From Auritidibacter sp. Marseille-P8566 (GTDB lineage: Bacteria > Bacteroidota > Bacteroidia > Flavobacteriales > Flavobacteriaceae), in contig CALPQA020000049.1 in assembly GCA_943325595.2 (NCBI GenBank), positions 1-9,286 on the forward strand: a stretch of DNA of 9,286 nucleotides, read 5' to 3'. Position numbers and translations under genes: made by a program. Each line of letters starts with the position of its first letter. Position 1 is the stretch's first letter. Positions 1 through 7,441 of the stretch are shown here, piece after piece. Below the pieces are notes generated by a model. The model was given only the letters and a program-made list of their open reading frames with translations. It was not told the DNA's origin and did not search any database.

Positions 1-1
1 C

Positions 2-859
2 ATCAATGAGTTCAAACCAGATGCCATGGCAGGTGTTGGGGGTTATGCAAGTGGCCCCATGTTATTTATGGCAGGAATAAAAAAAATACCTTCACTTATT
101 CAAGAACAAAATTCATTTCCTGGAATTACCAATAAACTATTGAGTAAAAAAGCCAGTAAAATTTGTGTGGCCTATGAAAATTTAGAGCGGTTTTTTCCAA
201 AAGAAAAGATGATTCTCACAGGAAACCCAGTGCGTCAAGATTTAATTGACATTGAAAGCAAACGTGAAGAAGCCCTTAAATATTTCAATTTGGATGCTTC
301 CAAAAAAACGCTTTTGGTTCTTGGAGGAAGCCTTGGGGCAAGAAGAGTAAATCAATTAATCGAAAAAGAACTTGATTTTTTCACCTCACAAAACGTACAG
401 ATTATATGGCAATGCGGAAAATTCTATTTTGATCAATATAATAAATATAATGAAAATGCCAATCAACCAACAACCAACAACCAAAAACCAACAACCGATA
501 TTCAGGTTTTAGCTTTTATAGACCGAATGGATTTGGTTTATGCTGCCGCAGATTTTGTGATTTCACGAGCAGGCGCTTCATCGGTTTCGGAGTTGTGTAT
601 TGTGGGGAAACCTGTAATTTTCATTCCATCGCCAAATGTTGCTGAAGACCATCAAACCAAAAATGCCAAAGCCATTGTAGATAAAAATGGCGCACTGTTG
701 CTTAAGGAAAGTGAATTGGATGAAAAATTCAATACTATTTTTAGCGATTTAGTTGCCAATGAAAATTTGCAAAAGCAACTATCAGAAAATATAAAAAAAT
801 TAGCAAAAATTCATGCTACGAGTGATATTGTAGATGAAATTATGAAATTGATACAATAG
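2..859 (+). CDS. murG: MurG, UDP-GlcNAc--lipid I GlcNAc transferase (5' end outside window)
   Basis: This is the last 285 codons of murG. The frame is open from base 2, so the ATG at 26 is internal, and about 80 N-terminal residues lie upstream of the window. MurG is a GT-B glycosyltransferase on the inner membrane face that moves GlcNAc from UDP-GlcNAc to lipid I, making lipid II. Visible motifs are the glycine loop GVGGYASGP close to the window edge, a second loop [10 protein letters not shown] near 323-352, and the UDP-GlcNAc-binding [10 protein letters not shown] near 565-594, followed by the DHQTKNA segment. The C-terminal domain is complete and ends in TAG. One oddity is a low-complexity stretch, [11 protein letters not shown], encoded by a CCAACAA-type repeat at 464-496 between the IWQCGK strand and the [12 protein letters not shown] segment. 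The gene is followed by murC in the same direction, as usual for dcw clusters. Identification is firm. Confidence 0.96.
   Translation: MNEFKPDAMAGVGGYASGPMLFMAGIKKIPSLIQEQNSFPGITNKLLSKKASKICVAYENLERFFPKEKMILTGNPVRQDLIDIESKREEALKYFNLDASKKTLLVLGGSLGARRVNQLIEKELDFFTSQNVQIIWQCGKFYFDQYNKYNENANQPTTNNQKPTTDIQVLAFIDRMDLVYAAADFVISRAGASSVSELCIVGKPVIFIPSPNVAEDHQTKNAKAIVDKNGALLLKESELDEKFNTIFSDLVANENLQKQLSENIKKLAKIHATSDIVDEIMKLIQ
464..496 (+). repeat. CCAACAA-type low-complexity repeat inside murG
   Basis: These 33 bases consist almost entirely of overlapping CCAACAACC/CCAAAAACC words and are read in frame as [11 protein letters not shown]. The run is an exact multiple of three (11 codons), so the reading frame is kept. 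It sits at a predicted surface loop of the C-terminal nucleotide-binding domain. That it is an expanded or inserted simple repeat rather than ancestral MurG sequence is inference. Confidence 0.7.
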
Positions 860-878
860 AAATTACAACAGCAAAAAG

Positions 879-981
879 CAATAGCAATTGCAATAGCAGA
901 AAGTAAAGAAAAATTGAAATAAATAAAAATATAAAATAATTTTTAATAGGAATTGGACTTTTAAAATTGAAATTGCTATTG
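879..981. repeat. CAATAG/CAATTG word repeats with an 11-bp inverted repeat, murG-murC gap
   Basis: The 163-bp gap between murG and murC holds no gene. CAATAGCAATT at 879-889 is perfectly complementary to AATTGCTATTG at 971-981. The left arm is followed by a second CAATAG, and the right arm lies within repeated AATTGAAATTG words. The 81-nt loop and the absence of a T-run argue against an intrinsic terminator. A transcript could fold here, but the stem is AT-rich and weak. I see no convincing promoter in the gap, so murC is probably reached by read-through from upstream. Confidence 0.6.
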
Positions 982-1022
982 AAATTGACATTAAAAAACA
1001 AACAAACATTTAGACTATTTTA

Positions 1023-2369
1023 ATGAACTTAAACCAAATACAGAACGTCTATTTCATAGGAATCGGAGGAATCGGAATGAGTGCTTTGGCGCGTTATTTC
1101 AAAACCATCGGTAAGAATGTATCTGGGTATGATAAAACCGAAACCGAACTTACAAAAGAATTGACATCAAGCGGCATCAACATTCATTTTGAAGACAATA
1201 TTAATCTAATTCCAACAGATTATTTCATTGAGAATACGTTGGTGATTATTACGCCCGCAGTTCCAATCACCCATTCAGAATGGAATTATTTCTTGGAAAG
1301 AGATTTCAATGTAAAGAAAAGAGCGGAGGTTTTAGGAATTATTACAAAAGAGACGTTTTGTTTTGCAGTTGCAGGAACACACGGAAAAACAACAACATCA
1401 AGTATTTTAGGGCATATTTTATATGAAAGTGGCGCCGATGTGACTTCTTTTTTAGGTGGGATTGTAGAAAATTACAATTCTAATTTGATTGGAAATGGGA
1501 AAACGATAACCGTTGTCGAAGCTGATGAATTTGACCGATCTTTTTTGCATTTGTATCCCAATATTGCCTGTATTACGTCTATGGACGCCGATCATTTAGA
1601 TATTTATGGTGATAGTGCCGCAATTGAAGCTTCTTTTGTGGAATTTGCTGATAAAGTTTCAGATAAAAGCCTGCTTTTCATAACTAAAAACTTACCTTTA
1701 GAAGGAGTTACTGTTGCGGTGAATGAAGAAGCAAATTTTAAGGCTTTCAATGTGAGAATTGAAAATGGGAATTATGTGTTTGATGTACAAACGCCAACAG
1801 AAATTATATCGAATTTGGAATTTGGATTACCAGGGAAACACAATTTAACAAATGCGTTGATGGCATTGGCAATGGCAAAAACCTACGGTACCTCTAACGA
1901 TGCAATTGCGAAAGCATTAAAATCATTCAAAGGAATTAAGAGAAGATTTTCCTATCAAATAAAAGAAACCGATTTAGTTTACATAGACGATTATGCGCAC
2001 CATCCAACAGAAATAAATGCGGTGCACCAAGCAGTTTCAGAATTGTATCCAAATCAAAAAGTATTGGCTATTTTTCAGCCCCATTTGTTCAGTAGAACTA
2101 AAGATTTTGCAGATGATTTTGCAAAAAGCCTTTCTGCGTTTGACGAAGTACTTTTATTAGATATTTATCCAGCGCGTGAATTGCCGATGGAAGGAATTAC
2201 GTCGAATTGGTTGTTGGGAAAAATGACAAATGAGCACAAGAAAGTGGTTTCTAAATTGGATTTAATTTCAACGATATTAAAAAGTGATGCAAAAATAATT
2301 GTGACTATTGGAGCTGGAGATATTGGTGAATTGGTCCATTCGATTAAAGAAGCTTTGCTCAAAAAATAA
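1023..2369 (+). CDS. murC: MurC, UDP-N-acetylmuramate--L-alanine ligase
   Basis: MurC is the cytoplasmic ATP-dependent ligase that adds L-alanine to UDP-MurNAc, the first step of the peptidoglycan peptide. At 448 residues it has normal family length. The N-terminal Rossmann domain shows GIGGIGMSALA at 13-23. The central ATPase domain has the P-loop AGTHGKTTTSS at 117-127 and the acidic EADEFDRSF at 166-174. The GKHNLTNALMA segment at 271-281 leads into the C-terminal domain, which carries DYAHHPTEI at 323-331 and FQPHLFSRT at 351-359, as in MurC rather than MurD, MurE or MurF. The start places the Rossmann strand directly after the N-terminus, as expected, and no Shine-Dalgarno site precedes it. 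ftsQ follows within 50 bp without an intervening murB or ddl, the usual Bacteroidota arrangement. A related enzyme, Mpl, shares the fold, but the cluster context supports MurC. Confidence 0.97.
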   Translation: MNLNQIQNVYFIGIGGIGMSALARYFKTIGKNVSGYDKTETELTKELTSSGINIHFEDNINLIPTDYFIENTLVIITPAVPITHSEWNYFLERDFNVKKRAEVLGIITKETFCFAVAGTHGKTTTSSILGHILYESGADVTSFLGGIVENYNSNLIGNGKTITVVEADEFDRSFLHLYPNIACITSMDADHLDIYGDSAAIEASFVEFADKVSDKSLLFITKNLPLEGVTVAVNEEANFKAFNVRIENGNYVFDVQTPTEIISNLEFGLPGKHNLTNALMALAMAKTYGTSNDAIAKALKSFKGIKRRFSYQIKETDLVYIDDYAHHPTEINAVHQAVSELYPNQKVLAIFQPHLFSRTKDFADDFAKSLSAFDEVLLLDIYPARELPMEGITSNWLLGKMTNEHKKVVSKLDLISTILKSDAKIIVTIGAGDIGELVHSIKEALLKK

Positions 2370-2414
2370 GTTGATTTTTTAAAAACAAATTTGAATAGCA
2401 TAAAAAAGATTATA

Positions 2415-3149
2415 ATGAAAAAAATGAATTGGAAAAATATCTGGATAAATGTAAGATTACTGCTTATGGTTCTGGCTGTGATTTTTCTTTTTTCTTTTTC
2501 ATCAAAGCGAAATGCAGAGCGAAAATTGTCGAAATCGGTGGTCGTTTTTCTTGGAAATGACGAACTTTTAGTGACGCATGAAACGGTTAATAAATTGTTA
2601 ATAGAAAATAATCAGAGTGTGCAAATCCTCCAAAAAGATAAGGTAGATTTGAACAAATTGGAAAAATCCCTTGACCGCCACAATATGATTGAGAAATCGG
2701 AAGTATTTGTGAGTATCGATGGCGTCCTAAAAGCTGTGGTAAAACAAAAGTCACCAGTAGCAAGAGTTTTCGATGAAAATGGGTCTTTTTATTTTGATTA
2801 TCAAGGTAGTAAAATGCCATTGTCAGATAGTTTTACGGCGAGAGTTCCATTGATTTTGGGTGCTGTTAACAATGAAAATAGCGAAGAATTAAATAAATTA
2901 TTTCGATTTATTTATGATGATGCTTTTTTGAAAAAAAATATAATTGGTATAGAAGTTTTGCCCACTGGCGCATTAATCATGTCCAATAGAAATTACGATT
3001 ACGTTATAGATTTTGGAAGAGCCATAAATATTGAGGCAAAATTCAAAAAATACAAAGCGTTTTTTCAAAAAGCAGAAGCAGATAGTTTATTAGTAAATTA
3101 TAAAAAAATAAATCTGAGGTTCACACAGCAAGTCGTGTGCACAAAATAA
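2415..3149 (+). CDS. ftsQ: FtsQ/DivIB-type divisome membrane protein
   Basis: This is a bitopic inner-membrane divisome protein that, in characterised bacteria, forms a complex with FtsB and FtsL and links the early Z-ring to septal wall synthesis. I chose the ATG at 2415 (244 residues). It gives a short basic N-terminus, one hydrophobic segment at about 11-30 and then a periplasmic region beginning with KRN. The frame is open further up to a TTG at 2391, and an ATG at 2424 is a close alternative. Residues about 40-115 have the size and strand/helix pattern of a POTRA domain, followed by a beta domain ending in the YKKINLRF strand. Sequence identity to proteobacterial FtsQ is low in this phylum, so the call rests on topology, size and position between murC and ftsA. 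The stop codon is only 6 bp before ftsA, suggesting translational proximity. Confidence 0.9.
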   Translation: MKKMNWKNIWINVRLLLMVLAVIFLFSFSSKRNAERKLSKSVVVFLGNDELLVTHETVNKLLIENNQSVQILQKDKVDLNKLEKSLDRHNMIEKSEVFVSIDGVLKAVVKQKSPVARVFDENGSFYFDYQGSKMPLSDSFTARVPLILGAVNNENSEELNKLFRFIYDDAFLKKNIIGIEVLPTGALIMSNRNYDYVIDFGRAINIEAKFKKYKAFFQKAEADSLLVNYKKINLRFTQQVVCTK

Positions 3150-3155
3150 AAGGTT

Positions 3156-4541
3156 ATGGAAAAAGAGAACATTGCAGTAGGATTAGACATTGGGACAACA
3201 AAAATTGTCGCAATGATTGGAAGAAAAAATGAGTATGGGAAACTTGAGATTCTTGGAATTGGAAAATCCAAAAGCTTAGGTGTGAAAAGAGGTGTCGTAG
3301 ATAATATCACGCAAACAATTCAATCTATTCAACAGGCAGTTCAAGAAGCAGAAAATAATTCAGGTTACAAAATTAAAGATGTAGTTGTTGGAATCGCAGG
3401 GCAACACATTCGCAGTATTCAGCACAGCGATTACATCAGTAGAAGCAATGCAGAAGAAGTAATTGGAGATAAAGACATTGATTTGTTAATCAATCAAGTT
3501 CATAAATTAGCGATGCTTCCAGGAGAAGAAATTATTCACGTTTTGCCTCAAGAATTTAAAATTGACGGGCAATCGGAAATAAAAGAACCAATTGGAATGT
3601 GCGGTGGAAGATTGGAATCAAGCTTTCACGTGGTGGTTGGACAAGCATCTTCTATCAGAAATGTAGGAAGATGTATTCAAAGTTCAGGCATAGAATTGTC
3701 AGGATTAACATTGGAACCATTGGCTTCGGCAGATGCAGTTTTGAGTCAAGAAGAAAAAGAAGCAGGTGTAGCTTTGATAGATATTGGTGGTGGAACTACC
3801 GATTTGGCTATTTTTAAAGATGGAATTATTCGCCATACTGCCGTTATTCCTTTTGGAGGAAATGTAATTACAGACGACATCAAAGAAGGCTGTTCTATCA
3901 TCGAAAAGCAAGCTGAATTATTGAAAGTGAAATTCGGTTCGGCTTGGCCAGGAGAAAATAAAGACAACGAAATTGTTTCTATTCCAGGTTTAAGAGGAAG
4001 AGAACCAAAGGAAATTTCACTGAAAAATTTGTCAAAAATAATTCATGCTCGTGTAGTTGAAATTATTGAGCAAATTTTTGTTGAAATCAAAGCCTATGGC
4101 CACGAAGATCCAAGACGTAAATTGATTGCAGGAATTGTACTAACCGGAGGTGGAGCGCAATTGCAACACATCAAACAGCTAGTAGAATACATTACAGGAA
4201 TGGATACGAGAATTGGATATCCAAATGAACATTTAGCAGGAAATTCTGATGAAGAAATATCAAGTCCATTATACGCAACAGCGGTTGGATTGGTAATGAA
4301 TTCAATAGAAAATAATTCGCAAAGTGCTGTTAGAATTAGTTTTTCGGCACCTGAAAAAGTAAATGTTTACAGAGAGCCAGTCGTTCAAGTTCAAGAAATT
4401 GAAGTGCCTGTTCAAAAAGTTGAAGAAGAAAAGGTTCAAGTTAAAATGGTTGTAGAAGAATCGACAGAAACAAAAATCAGAAAATCATTTTTTGATAAAT
4501 ATGTCGATAAAATTAAAGAATTTTTGGATAACGCAGAGTAG
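3156..4541 (+). CDS. ftsA: FtsA, actin-like membrane anchor of the Z-ring
   Basis: FtsA is an actin-fold ATPase that binds the FtsZ C-terminal peptide and tethers FtsZ filaments to the inner membrane. Nucleotide-site motifs are clear: phosphate-1 loop VGLDIGTTKIVAMIG at 8-22, phosphate-2 DIGGGTTDLAIF at 209-220, and the adenosine motif GIVLTGGGAQLQHI at 326-339. The 1C subdomain, typical of FtsA rather than MreB or DnaK, spans about 85-165. After the core ends near residue 390 comes a Val/Glu-rich spacer (about 405-437) and then a terminal amphipathic helix (IRKSFFDKYVDKIKEFL, 441-457) that fits membrane targeting. At 461 residues it is somewhat longer than enterobacterial FtsA because of this spacer. 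An AAAAGG run lies only 2 nt before the ATG, probably too close to act as a ribosome-binding site. A 6-bp gap from ftsQ implies co-transcription. Confidence 0.97.
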   Translation: MEKENIAVGLDIGTTKIVAMIGRKNEYGKLEILGIGKSKSLGVKRGVVDNITQTIQSIQQAVQEAENNSGYKIKDVVVGIAGQHIRSIQHSDYISRSNAEEVIGDKDIDLLINQVHKLAMLPGEEIIHVLPQEFKIDGQSEIKEPIGMCGGRLESSFHVVVGQASSIRNVGRCIQSSGIELSGLTLEPLASADAVLSQEEKEAGVALIDIGGGTTDLAIFKDGIIRHTAVIPFGGNVITDDIKEGCSIIEKQAELLKVKFGSAWPGENKDNEIVSIPGLRGREPKEISLKNLSKIIHARVVEIIEQIFVEIKAYGHEDPRRKLIAGIVLTGGGAQLQHIKQLVEYITGMDTRIGYPNEHLAGNSDEEISSPLYATAVGLVMNSIENNSQSAVRISFSAPEKVNVYREPVVQVQEIEVPVQKVEEEKVQVKMVVEESTETKIRKSFFDKYVDKIKEFLDNAE

Positions 4542-4634
4542 TCTAAAAGCAAAATAAAAAAGCAAGTCTCTTTTTGCCCCAAGCCGAAAGAAGTAAAAAA
4601 ATAGAATAATTAATAAAGAGTAAAAACCAATATT

Positions 4635-6581
4635 ATGACAAGCAACTCAGATTTTGGAAGTATTTCATTTGATTTACCAAAGAACCAATCAAATGTAATA
4701 AAAGTAATAGGTGTAGGTGGAGGAGGAAGCAATGCGATCAACCACATGTTCCGTCAAGGAATTAAAGGTGTTGATTTCATCGTTTGTAATACTGATTCGC
4801 AAGCATTGGAAAACAGTTCCGTACCAAATAAAATTCAATTAGGGGTAAATCTAACCGAAGGTCTTGGTGCAGGTGCCAATCCAGAAGTGGGTCAACAATC
4901 CGCTATTGAAAGCATTGCCGACATCGAAAAAATGTTGGACAGCAATACCAAAATGGTTTTTATCACTGCAGGAATGGGTGGTGGAACAGGAACTGGTGCT
5001 GCTCCCGTTATTGCGCAATTGGCCAAAGAAAGAGACATTCTAACGGTTGGAATTGTAACTATTCCTTTTCAATTTGAAGGAAAAGTACGTCAAGAACAAG
5101 CGTTATTAGGAGTTGAAAAATTAAGAAAACAAGTCGATTCTTTGATTGTTATCAATAATAACAAACTGAGAGAAGTTTACGGAAATCTAGGTTTCAAAGC
5201 TGGTTTCTCTAAAGCGGATGAAGTTTTGGCAACAGCCTCGAGAGGAATTGCTGAAGTAATCACGCATCACTATACTCAAAATATCGATTTAAAAGACGCA
5301 AAAACAGTATTGTCAAACAGTGGAACTGCTATAATGGGTTCAGCTACAGCAAGTGGAGAAAACCGTGCGAAAGAAGCTATTATTTCGGCATTAGATTCTC
5401 CGTTGTTAAATGATAATAAAATTGCAGGTGCCAAAAACGTATTGTTGCTTATCGTTTCTGGAACTAATGAAATCACAATTGATGAAATTGGAGAAATCAA
5501 CGACCACATTCAAGTAGAAGCAGGGCACAACGCCAATATTATAATGGGTGTTGGTGAAGACGATTCTCTTGGAGATGCCGTGGCAGTTACTATAATTGCT
5601 ACAGGATTTAACGTAGAACAACAAAATGAAATCGTAAATACAGAACCTAAAAAAATCATTCATACTTTAGATGGTGAGCAAAAATTAGTTCAGGATTTAT
5701 CGAGAAATAAAGCAATTCCAGGATTTGATTTTTTGGCATTTGAGGAAGTAGTTCCTCAAAATGAAGAAAAAATAATCTTCGAATTAATTGAAGACGAAGC
5801 GGAAGAAGTTGCTCAAATTGAAGAGATTGCAACGCCAACATTCAAAATGGATTTGGTTCCAACATCAGAATTCATAAAAAATATCGAAGTAACTTTCGAA
5901 ATCGTTGCACCTGAATTAGAAAGAGAATATTATTTTTCTACTCCAGAAGTAAAAGAAATTGAAACCGTTCGTGAGCCACAAGCAACAATCTATGAAGAGG
6001 AACAAATTACCTTTTCGTTCGACTTGCCAATAGCGAAAACAGAAGCGCCAAAAGAGGAAAATATCTTATTTCATTTAACAGATGAAACCAAAGACATCAA
6101 GGTAAATGATCCTTTGCAATTCGTTTCAATGACCGAATTGAACCAAAGTGGCATTATCAAATATTCTCTTGAAGAGTATATGGACATCGAAAATGAGCTT
6201 TCTAATTCAAAACCAGCAGCTGCAATTGTTGAAGAACCAATTGCTGAGGAATTGAACATCACGTTGAAACAAGTTGATTTTTCAACTAATTCGAATCCTT
6301 TTGCTGACGAAATTTCCCCAATGGAAATGTCTATCGAAGAATCGTCAAAAATCATTGCTGACGAAAGAAGAAGAAAATTGAAAGAATTCAATTATAAATT
6401 TCATAACAACCCATCAAGAGTGGAAGAATATGAAAAAGAACCCGCTTACAAAAGATCTGGAGTTGACCTTTCAAATCCTCAGACAAACAATGCAAATTCA
6501 AGAATTTCCCTTGGGAGAGACAGCAATAACGACAATCAGTTGCGTTCAAATAATTCATTTTTGCACGATAATGTAGATTAA
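4635..6581 (+). CDS. ftsZ: FtsZ, tubulin-like GTPase with long C-terminal linker
   Basis: FtsZ polymerises at midcell in a GTP-dependent way to form the division ring. The GTPase core covers about 20-330: [15 protein letters not shown] (24-38), NTDSQAL (52-58), the tubulin signature GGGTGTG (115-121), and the synergy loop NIDLKD (216-221), with N216, D218 and D221 at the catalytic spacing known from E. coli. An N-terminal extension contains [16 protein letters not shown]. The protein has 648 residues, far longer than E. coli FtsZ (383), because residues about 340-575 form an acidic linker. That linker repeats a short I-x-F-x-L motif. The tail then shows basic [16 protein letters not shown] (578-593), [11 protein letters not shown] (602-612) and a terminal conserved-looking peptide ending SFLHDNVD, probably the FtsA-binding tip. 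A 93-bp gap without a clear promoter precedes the gene, and a strong terminator follows it. Confidence 0.98.
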   Translation: MTSNSDFGSISFDLPKNQSNVIKVIGVGGGGSNAINHMFRQGIKGVDFIVCNTDSQALENSSVPNKIQLGVNLTEGLGAGANPEVGQQSAIESIADIEKMLDSNTKMVFITAGMGGGTGTGAAPVIAQLAKERDILTVGIVTIPFQFEGKVRQEQALLGVEKLRKQVDSLIVINNNKLREVYGNLGFKAGFSKADEVLATASRGIAEVITHHYTQNIDLKDAKTVLSNSGTAIMGSATASGENRAKEAIISALDSPLLNDNKIAGAKNVLLLIVSGTNEITIDEIGEINDHIQVEAGHNANIIMGVGEDDSLGDAVAVTIIATGFNVEQQNEIVNTEPKKIIHTLDGEQKLVQDLSRNKAIPGFDFLAFEEVVPQNEEKIIFELIEDEAEEVAQIEEIATPTFKMDLVPTSEFIKNIEVTFEIVAPELEREYYFSTPEVKEIETVREPQATIYEEEQITFSFDLPIAKTEAPKEENILFHLTDETKDIKVNDPLQFVSMTELNQSGIIKYSLEEYMDIENELSNSKPAAAIVEEPIAEELNITLKQVDFSTNSNPFADEISPMEMSIEESSKIIADERRRKLKEFNYKFHNNPSRVEEYEKEPAYKRSGVDLSNPQTNNANSRISLGRDSNNDNQLRSNNSFLHDNVD

Positions 6582-6604
6582 CAAAAACAAATTAACAGAA
6601 ATCT

Positions 6605-6640
6605 AGCCCGAAAGTCAATTCGATTTTCGGGTTATTTTTT
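6605..6640 (+). terminator. Intrinsic terminator after ftsZ (end of dcw cluster)
   Basis: A 12-bp stem pairs 6605-6616 with 6622-6633, including two G-U pairs, around the 5-nt loop AATTC. The GC-rich part CCCGAAA/TTTCGGG is followed by ATTTTTT at 6634-6640. It begins 23 bp after the ftsZ stop. Confidence 0.88.
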
Positions 6641-6687
6641 GCCTCGTCTCCAAGATTGACTTTTTATAGGAACAACAATCGAATCTG

Positions 6688-6718
6688 TTGTTAATTCAAT
6701 TAAAATTCTATAAATTTG
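6688..6718 (+). promoter_or_regulatory. Candidate Bacteroidota sigma promoter upstream of yqeY
   Basis: TTG at 6688-6690, a 20-nt spacer and TAAATTTG at 6711-6718 match the Bacteroidota consensus (TTG at -33, TAnnTTTG at -7). It points toward yqeY and follows the ftsZ terminator, so it could start a yqeY(-tRNA) transcript. The resulting leader would be about 215 nt and would run through the decayed repeat. Confidence 0.5.
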
Positions 6719-6720
6719 CA

Positions 6721-6866
6721 GGGCCTTAATCCAGCTGTTCGCTACAAGTTTTTTCTCGAAAATGCTTTTTTCAACGGCCTTAAAAGAGCTTCTAAAGTCG
6801 CTTTTTAAGTCCAAGAAAAAAATCCATTTTCTCCAATAAAGCTTTTCACTACCATCTGGGGCAAAA
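6721..6866 (-). repeat. Decayed flavobacterial intergenic repeat element (copy 1)
   Basis: Read on the - strand, this stretch opens with GCCCCAGATGGTAGTGAAAA and closes with TTGTAGCGAACAGCTGGATT. These two blocks align with blocks in the element at 8916-9032 (11 of 15 and 12 of 14 matching bases respectively), with an unrelated centre of about 95 nt. The ends resemble intergenic repeats I recall from Flavobacterium genomes (from memory, not checked). No coding function is apparent. Confidence 0.6.
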
Positions 6867-6939
6867 TAGATTCGTTTTCAAAATAACTTTTAGTAACGAT
6901 TCAACAATTAAACGATTTAATAAATTAACACAATACGAT

Positions 6940-7389
6940 ATGAGTTTATCAGCAAGATTAATGGACGACATTAAAACCGCAATGAGAGCAAAAGATACCA
7001 TTGCATTGGAAGCACTACGCGCCATAAAATCAGAAATTTTGTTGGCTCAAACTGCTTCTGGAAGCAAAGAAGAAATCTCTGAACACGAAGAAATTAAGTT
7101 GTTGCAAAAATTGGTAAAAACCAGAAAAGACAGCGCAAAAATCTTTACCGAACAAAATCGTTTGGATTTAGCTGAACCAGAATTAGCGCAAATTGCTGTG
7201 ATCGAAAAATTCTTGCCAGCACAACTAAGCGAAGCAGAAGTAGAAGCGATTATTGCAAAAATAATTGCCGAAACAGGCGCTTCAGGAATCGCTTCAATGG
7301 GAAAAGTTATGGGATTGGCAGCTGCACAATTAGGCGGTACCGCTGAAGGAAAAACCATTTCTACAATTGTAAAGAAATTATTGGTTTAA
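6940..7389 (+). CDS. yqeY: GatB/YqeY domain protein
   Basis: This 149-residue cytoplasmic protein is almost entirely helical and has the full length of the stand-alone YqeY family, which resembles the tail domain of GatB, a subunit of the tRNA-dependent amidotransferase. The helix MRAKDTIALEALRAIKSEI (15-33), the acidic EEISEHEEIKLLQKLVKTR (44-62), VIEKFLPAQLSEAEVEAII (87-105) and the glycine-containing SMGKVMG (119-125) are the recognisable family blocks. The family's biochemical role is not settled; a link to tRNA or translation is inferred from homology to GatB. In flavobacteria a yqeY gene commonly follows ftsZ, as here, but the terminator and promoter between them argue for a separate transcript. 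The tRNA-Arg starts 52 bp downstream with no terminator between, so the two may be co-transcribed. Start is the first ATG of the domain; no Shine-Dalgarno site is seen. Confidence 0.93.
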   Translation: MSLSARLMDDIKTAMRAKDTIALEALRAIKSEILLAQTASGSKEEISEHEEIKLLQKLVKTRKDSAKIFTEQNRLDLAEPELAQIAVIEKFLPAQLSEAEVEAIIAKIIAETGASGIASMGKVMGLAAAQLGGTAEGKTISTIVKKLLV

Positions 7390-7398
7390 AAATAGATT

Positions 7399-7437
7399 TT
7401 TTAGATTCTAAGAAGTCTAAAATCTTACAATCTAAAA
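7399..7437. repeat. TCTAAAATC-type repeat forming a hairpin just before the tRNA
   Basis: TTTTAGATT at 7399-7407 pairs perfectly with AATCTAAAA at 7429-7437. Inside it, after a C-C mismatch, TAAGA (7409-7413) pairs with TCTTA (7423-7427). The stem ends 4 nt before the mature tRNA 5' end. There is no following T-run on either strand, so it does not look like a terminator. It may only reflect repeated TCTAA words. Confidence 0.55.
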
Positions 7438-7441
7438 TAAT

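Larger units (their letters stand above)
6582..6939. other. 358-bp gene-free interval between ftsZ and yqeY
   Basis: The interval contains, in order, the ftsZ terminator, a promoter candidate and a decayed intergenic repeat, then about 70 bp of AT-rich leader (6867-6939) in which I see nothing specific. The open frame on the - strand at 6632-6814 (60 codons) overlaps the terminator, promoter and repeat, has no recognisable domain and is not called as a gene. Confidence 0.7.

Noticed and set aside
914..944. Promoter-like TTG, 20 nt, TAATTTTT before murC
   Set aside because: The last base of the -7 box is wrong, and such matches arise easily in DNA this AT-rich.
2391..2414. TTG start for ftsQ giving 8 extra residues
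   Set aside because: The ATG at 2415 gives the usual short basic N-terminus before the membrane segment; the extension lies in AT-rich spacer and has no ribosome-binding site support.
4542..4634. Possible weak hairpin (AAAAAG/CTTTTT) in the ftsA-ftsZ gap
   Set aside because: Only six A/T-rich pairs followed by GCCCC rather than a T-run; no support as a terminator or regulatory element.
6071..6391. 106-codon antisense open frame inside ftsZ, and similar ones in yqeY, ftsA and murC
   Set aside because: They are antisense shadows of well-identified genes, with no domain signatures of their own.
6632..6814. 60-codon open frame on the - strand downstream of ftsZ
   Set aside because: It overlaps the ftsZ terminator, a promoter candidate and the decayed repeat. 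The peptide shows no recognisable domain, and its sequence is explained by the repeat.
7367..7400. Promoter-like TTG, 23 nt, TAGATTTT before the tRNA
   Set aside because: Spacer is long and the box is imperfect; it overlaps the end of yqeY. Not strong enough to list.
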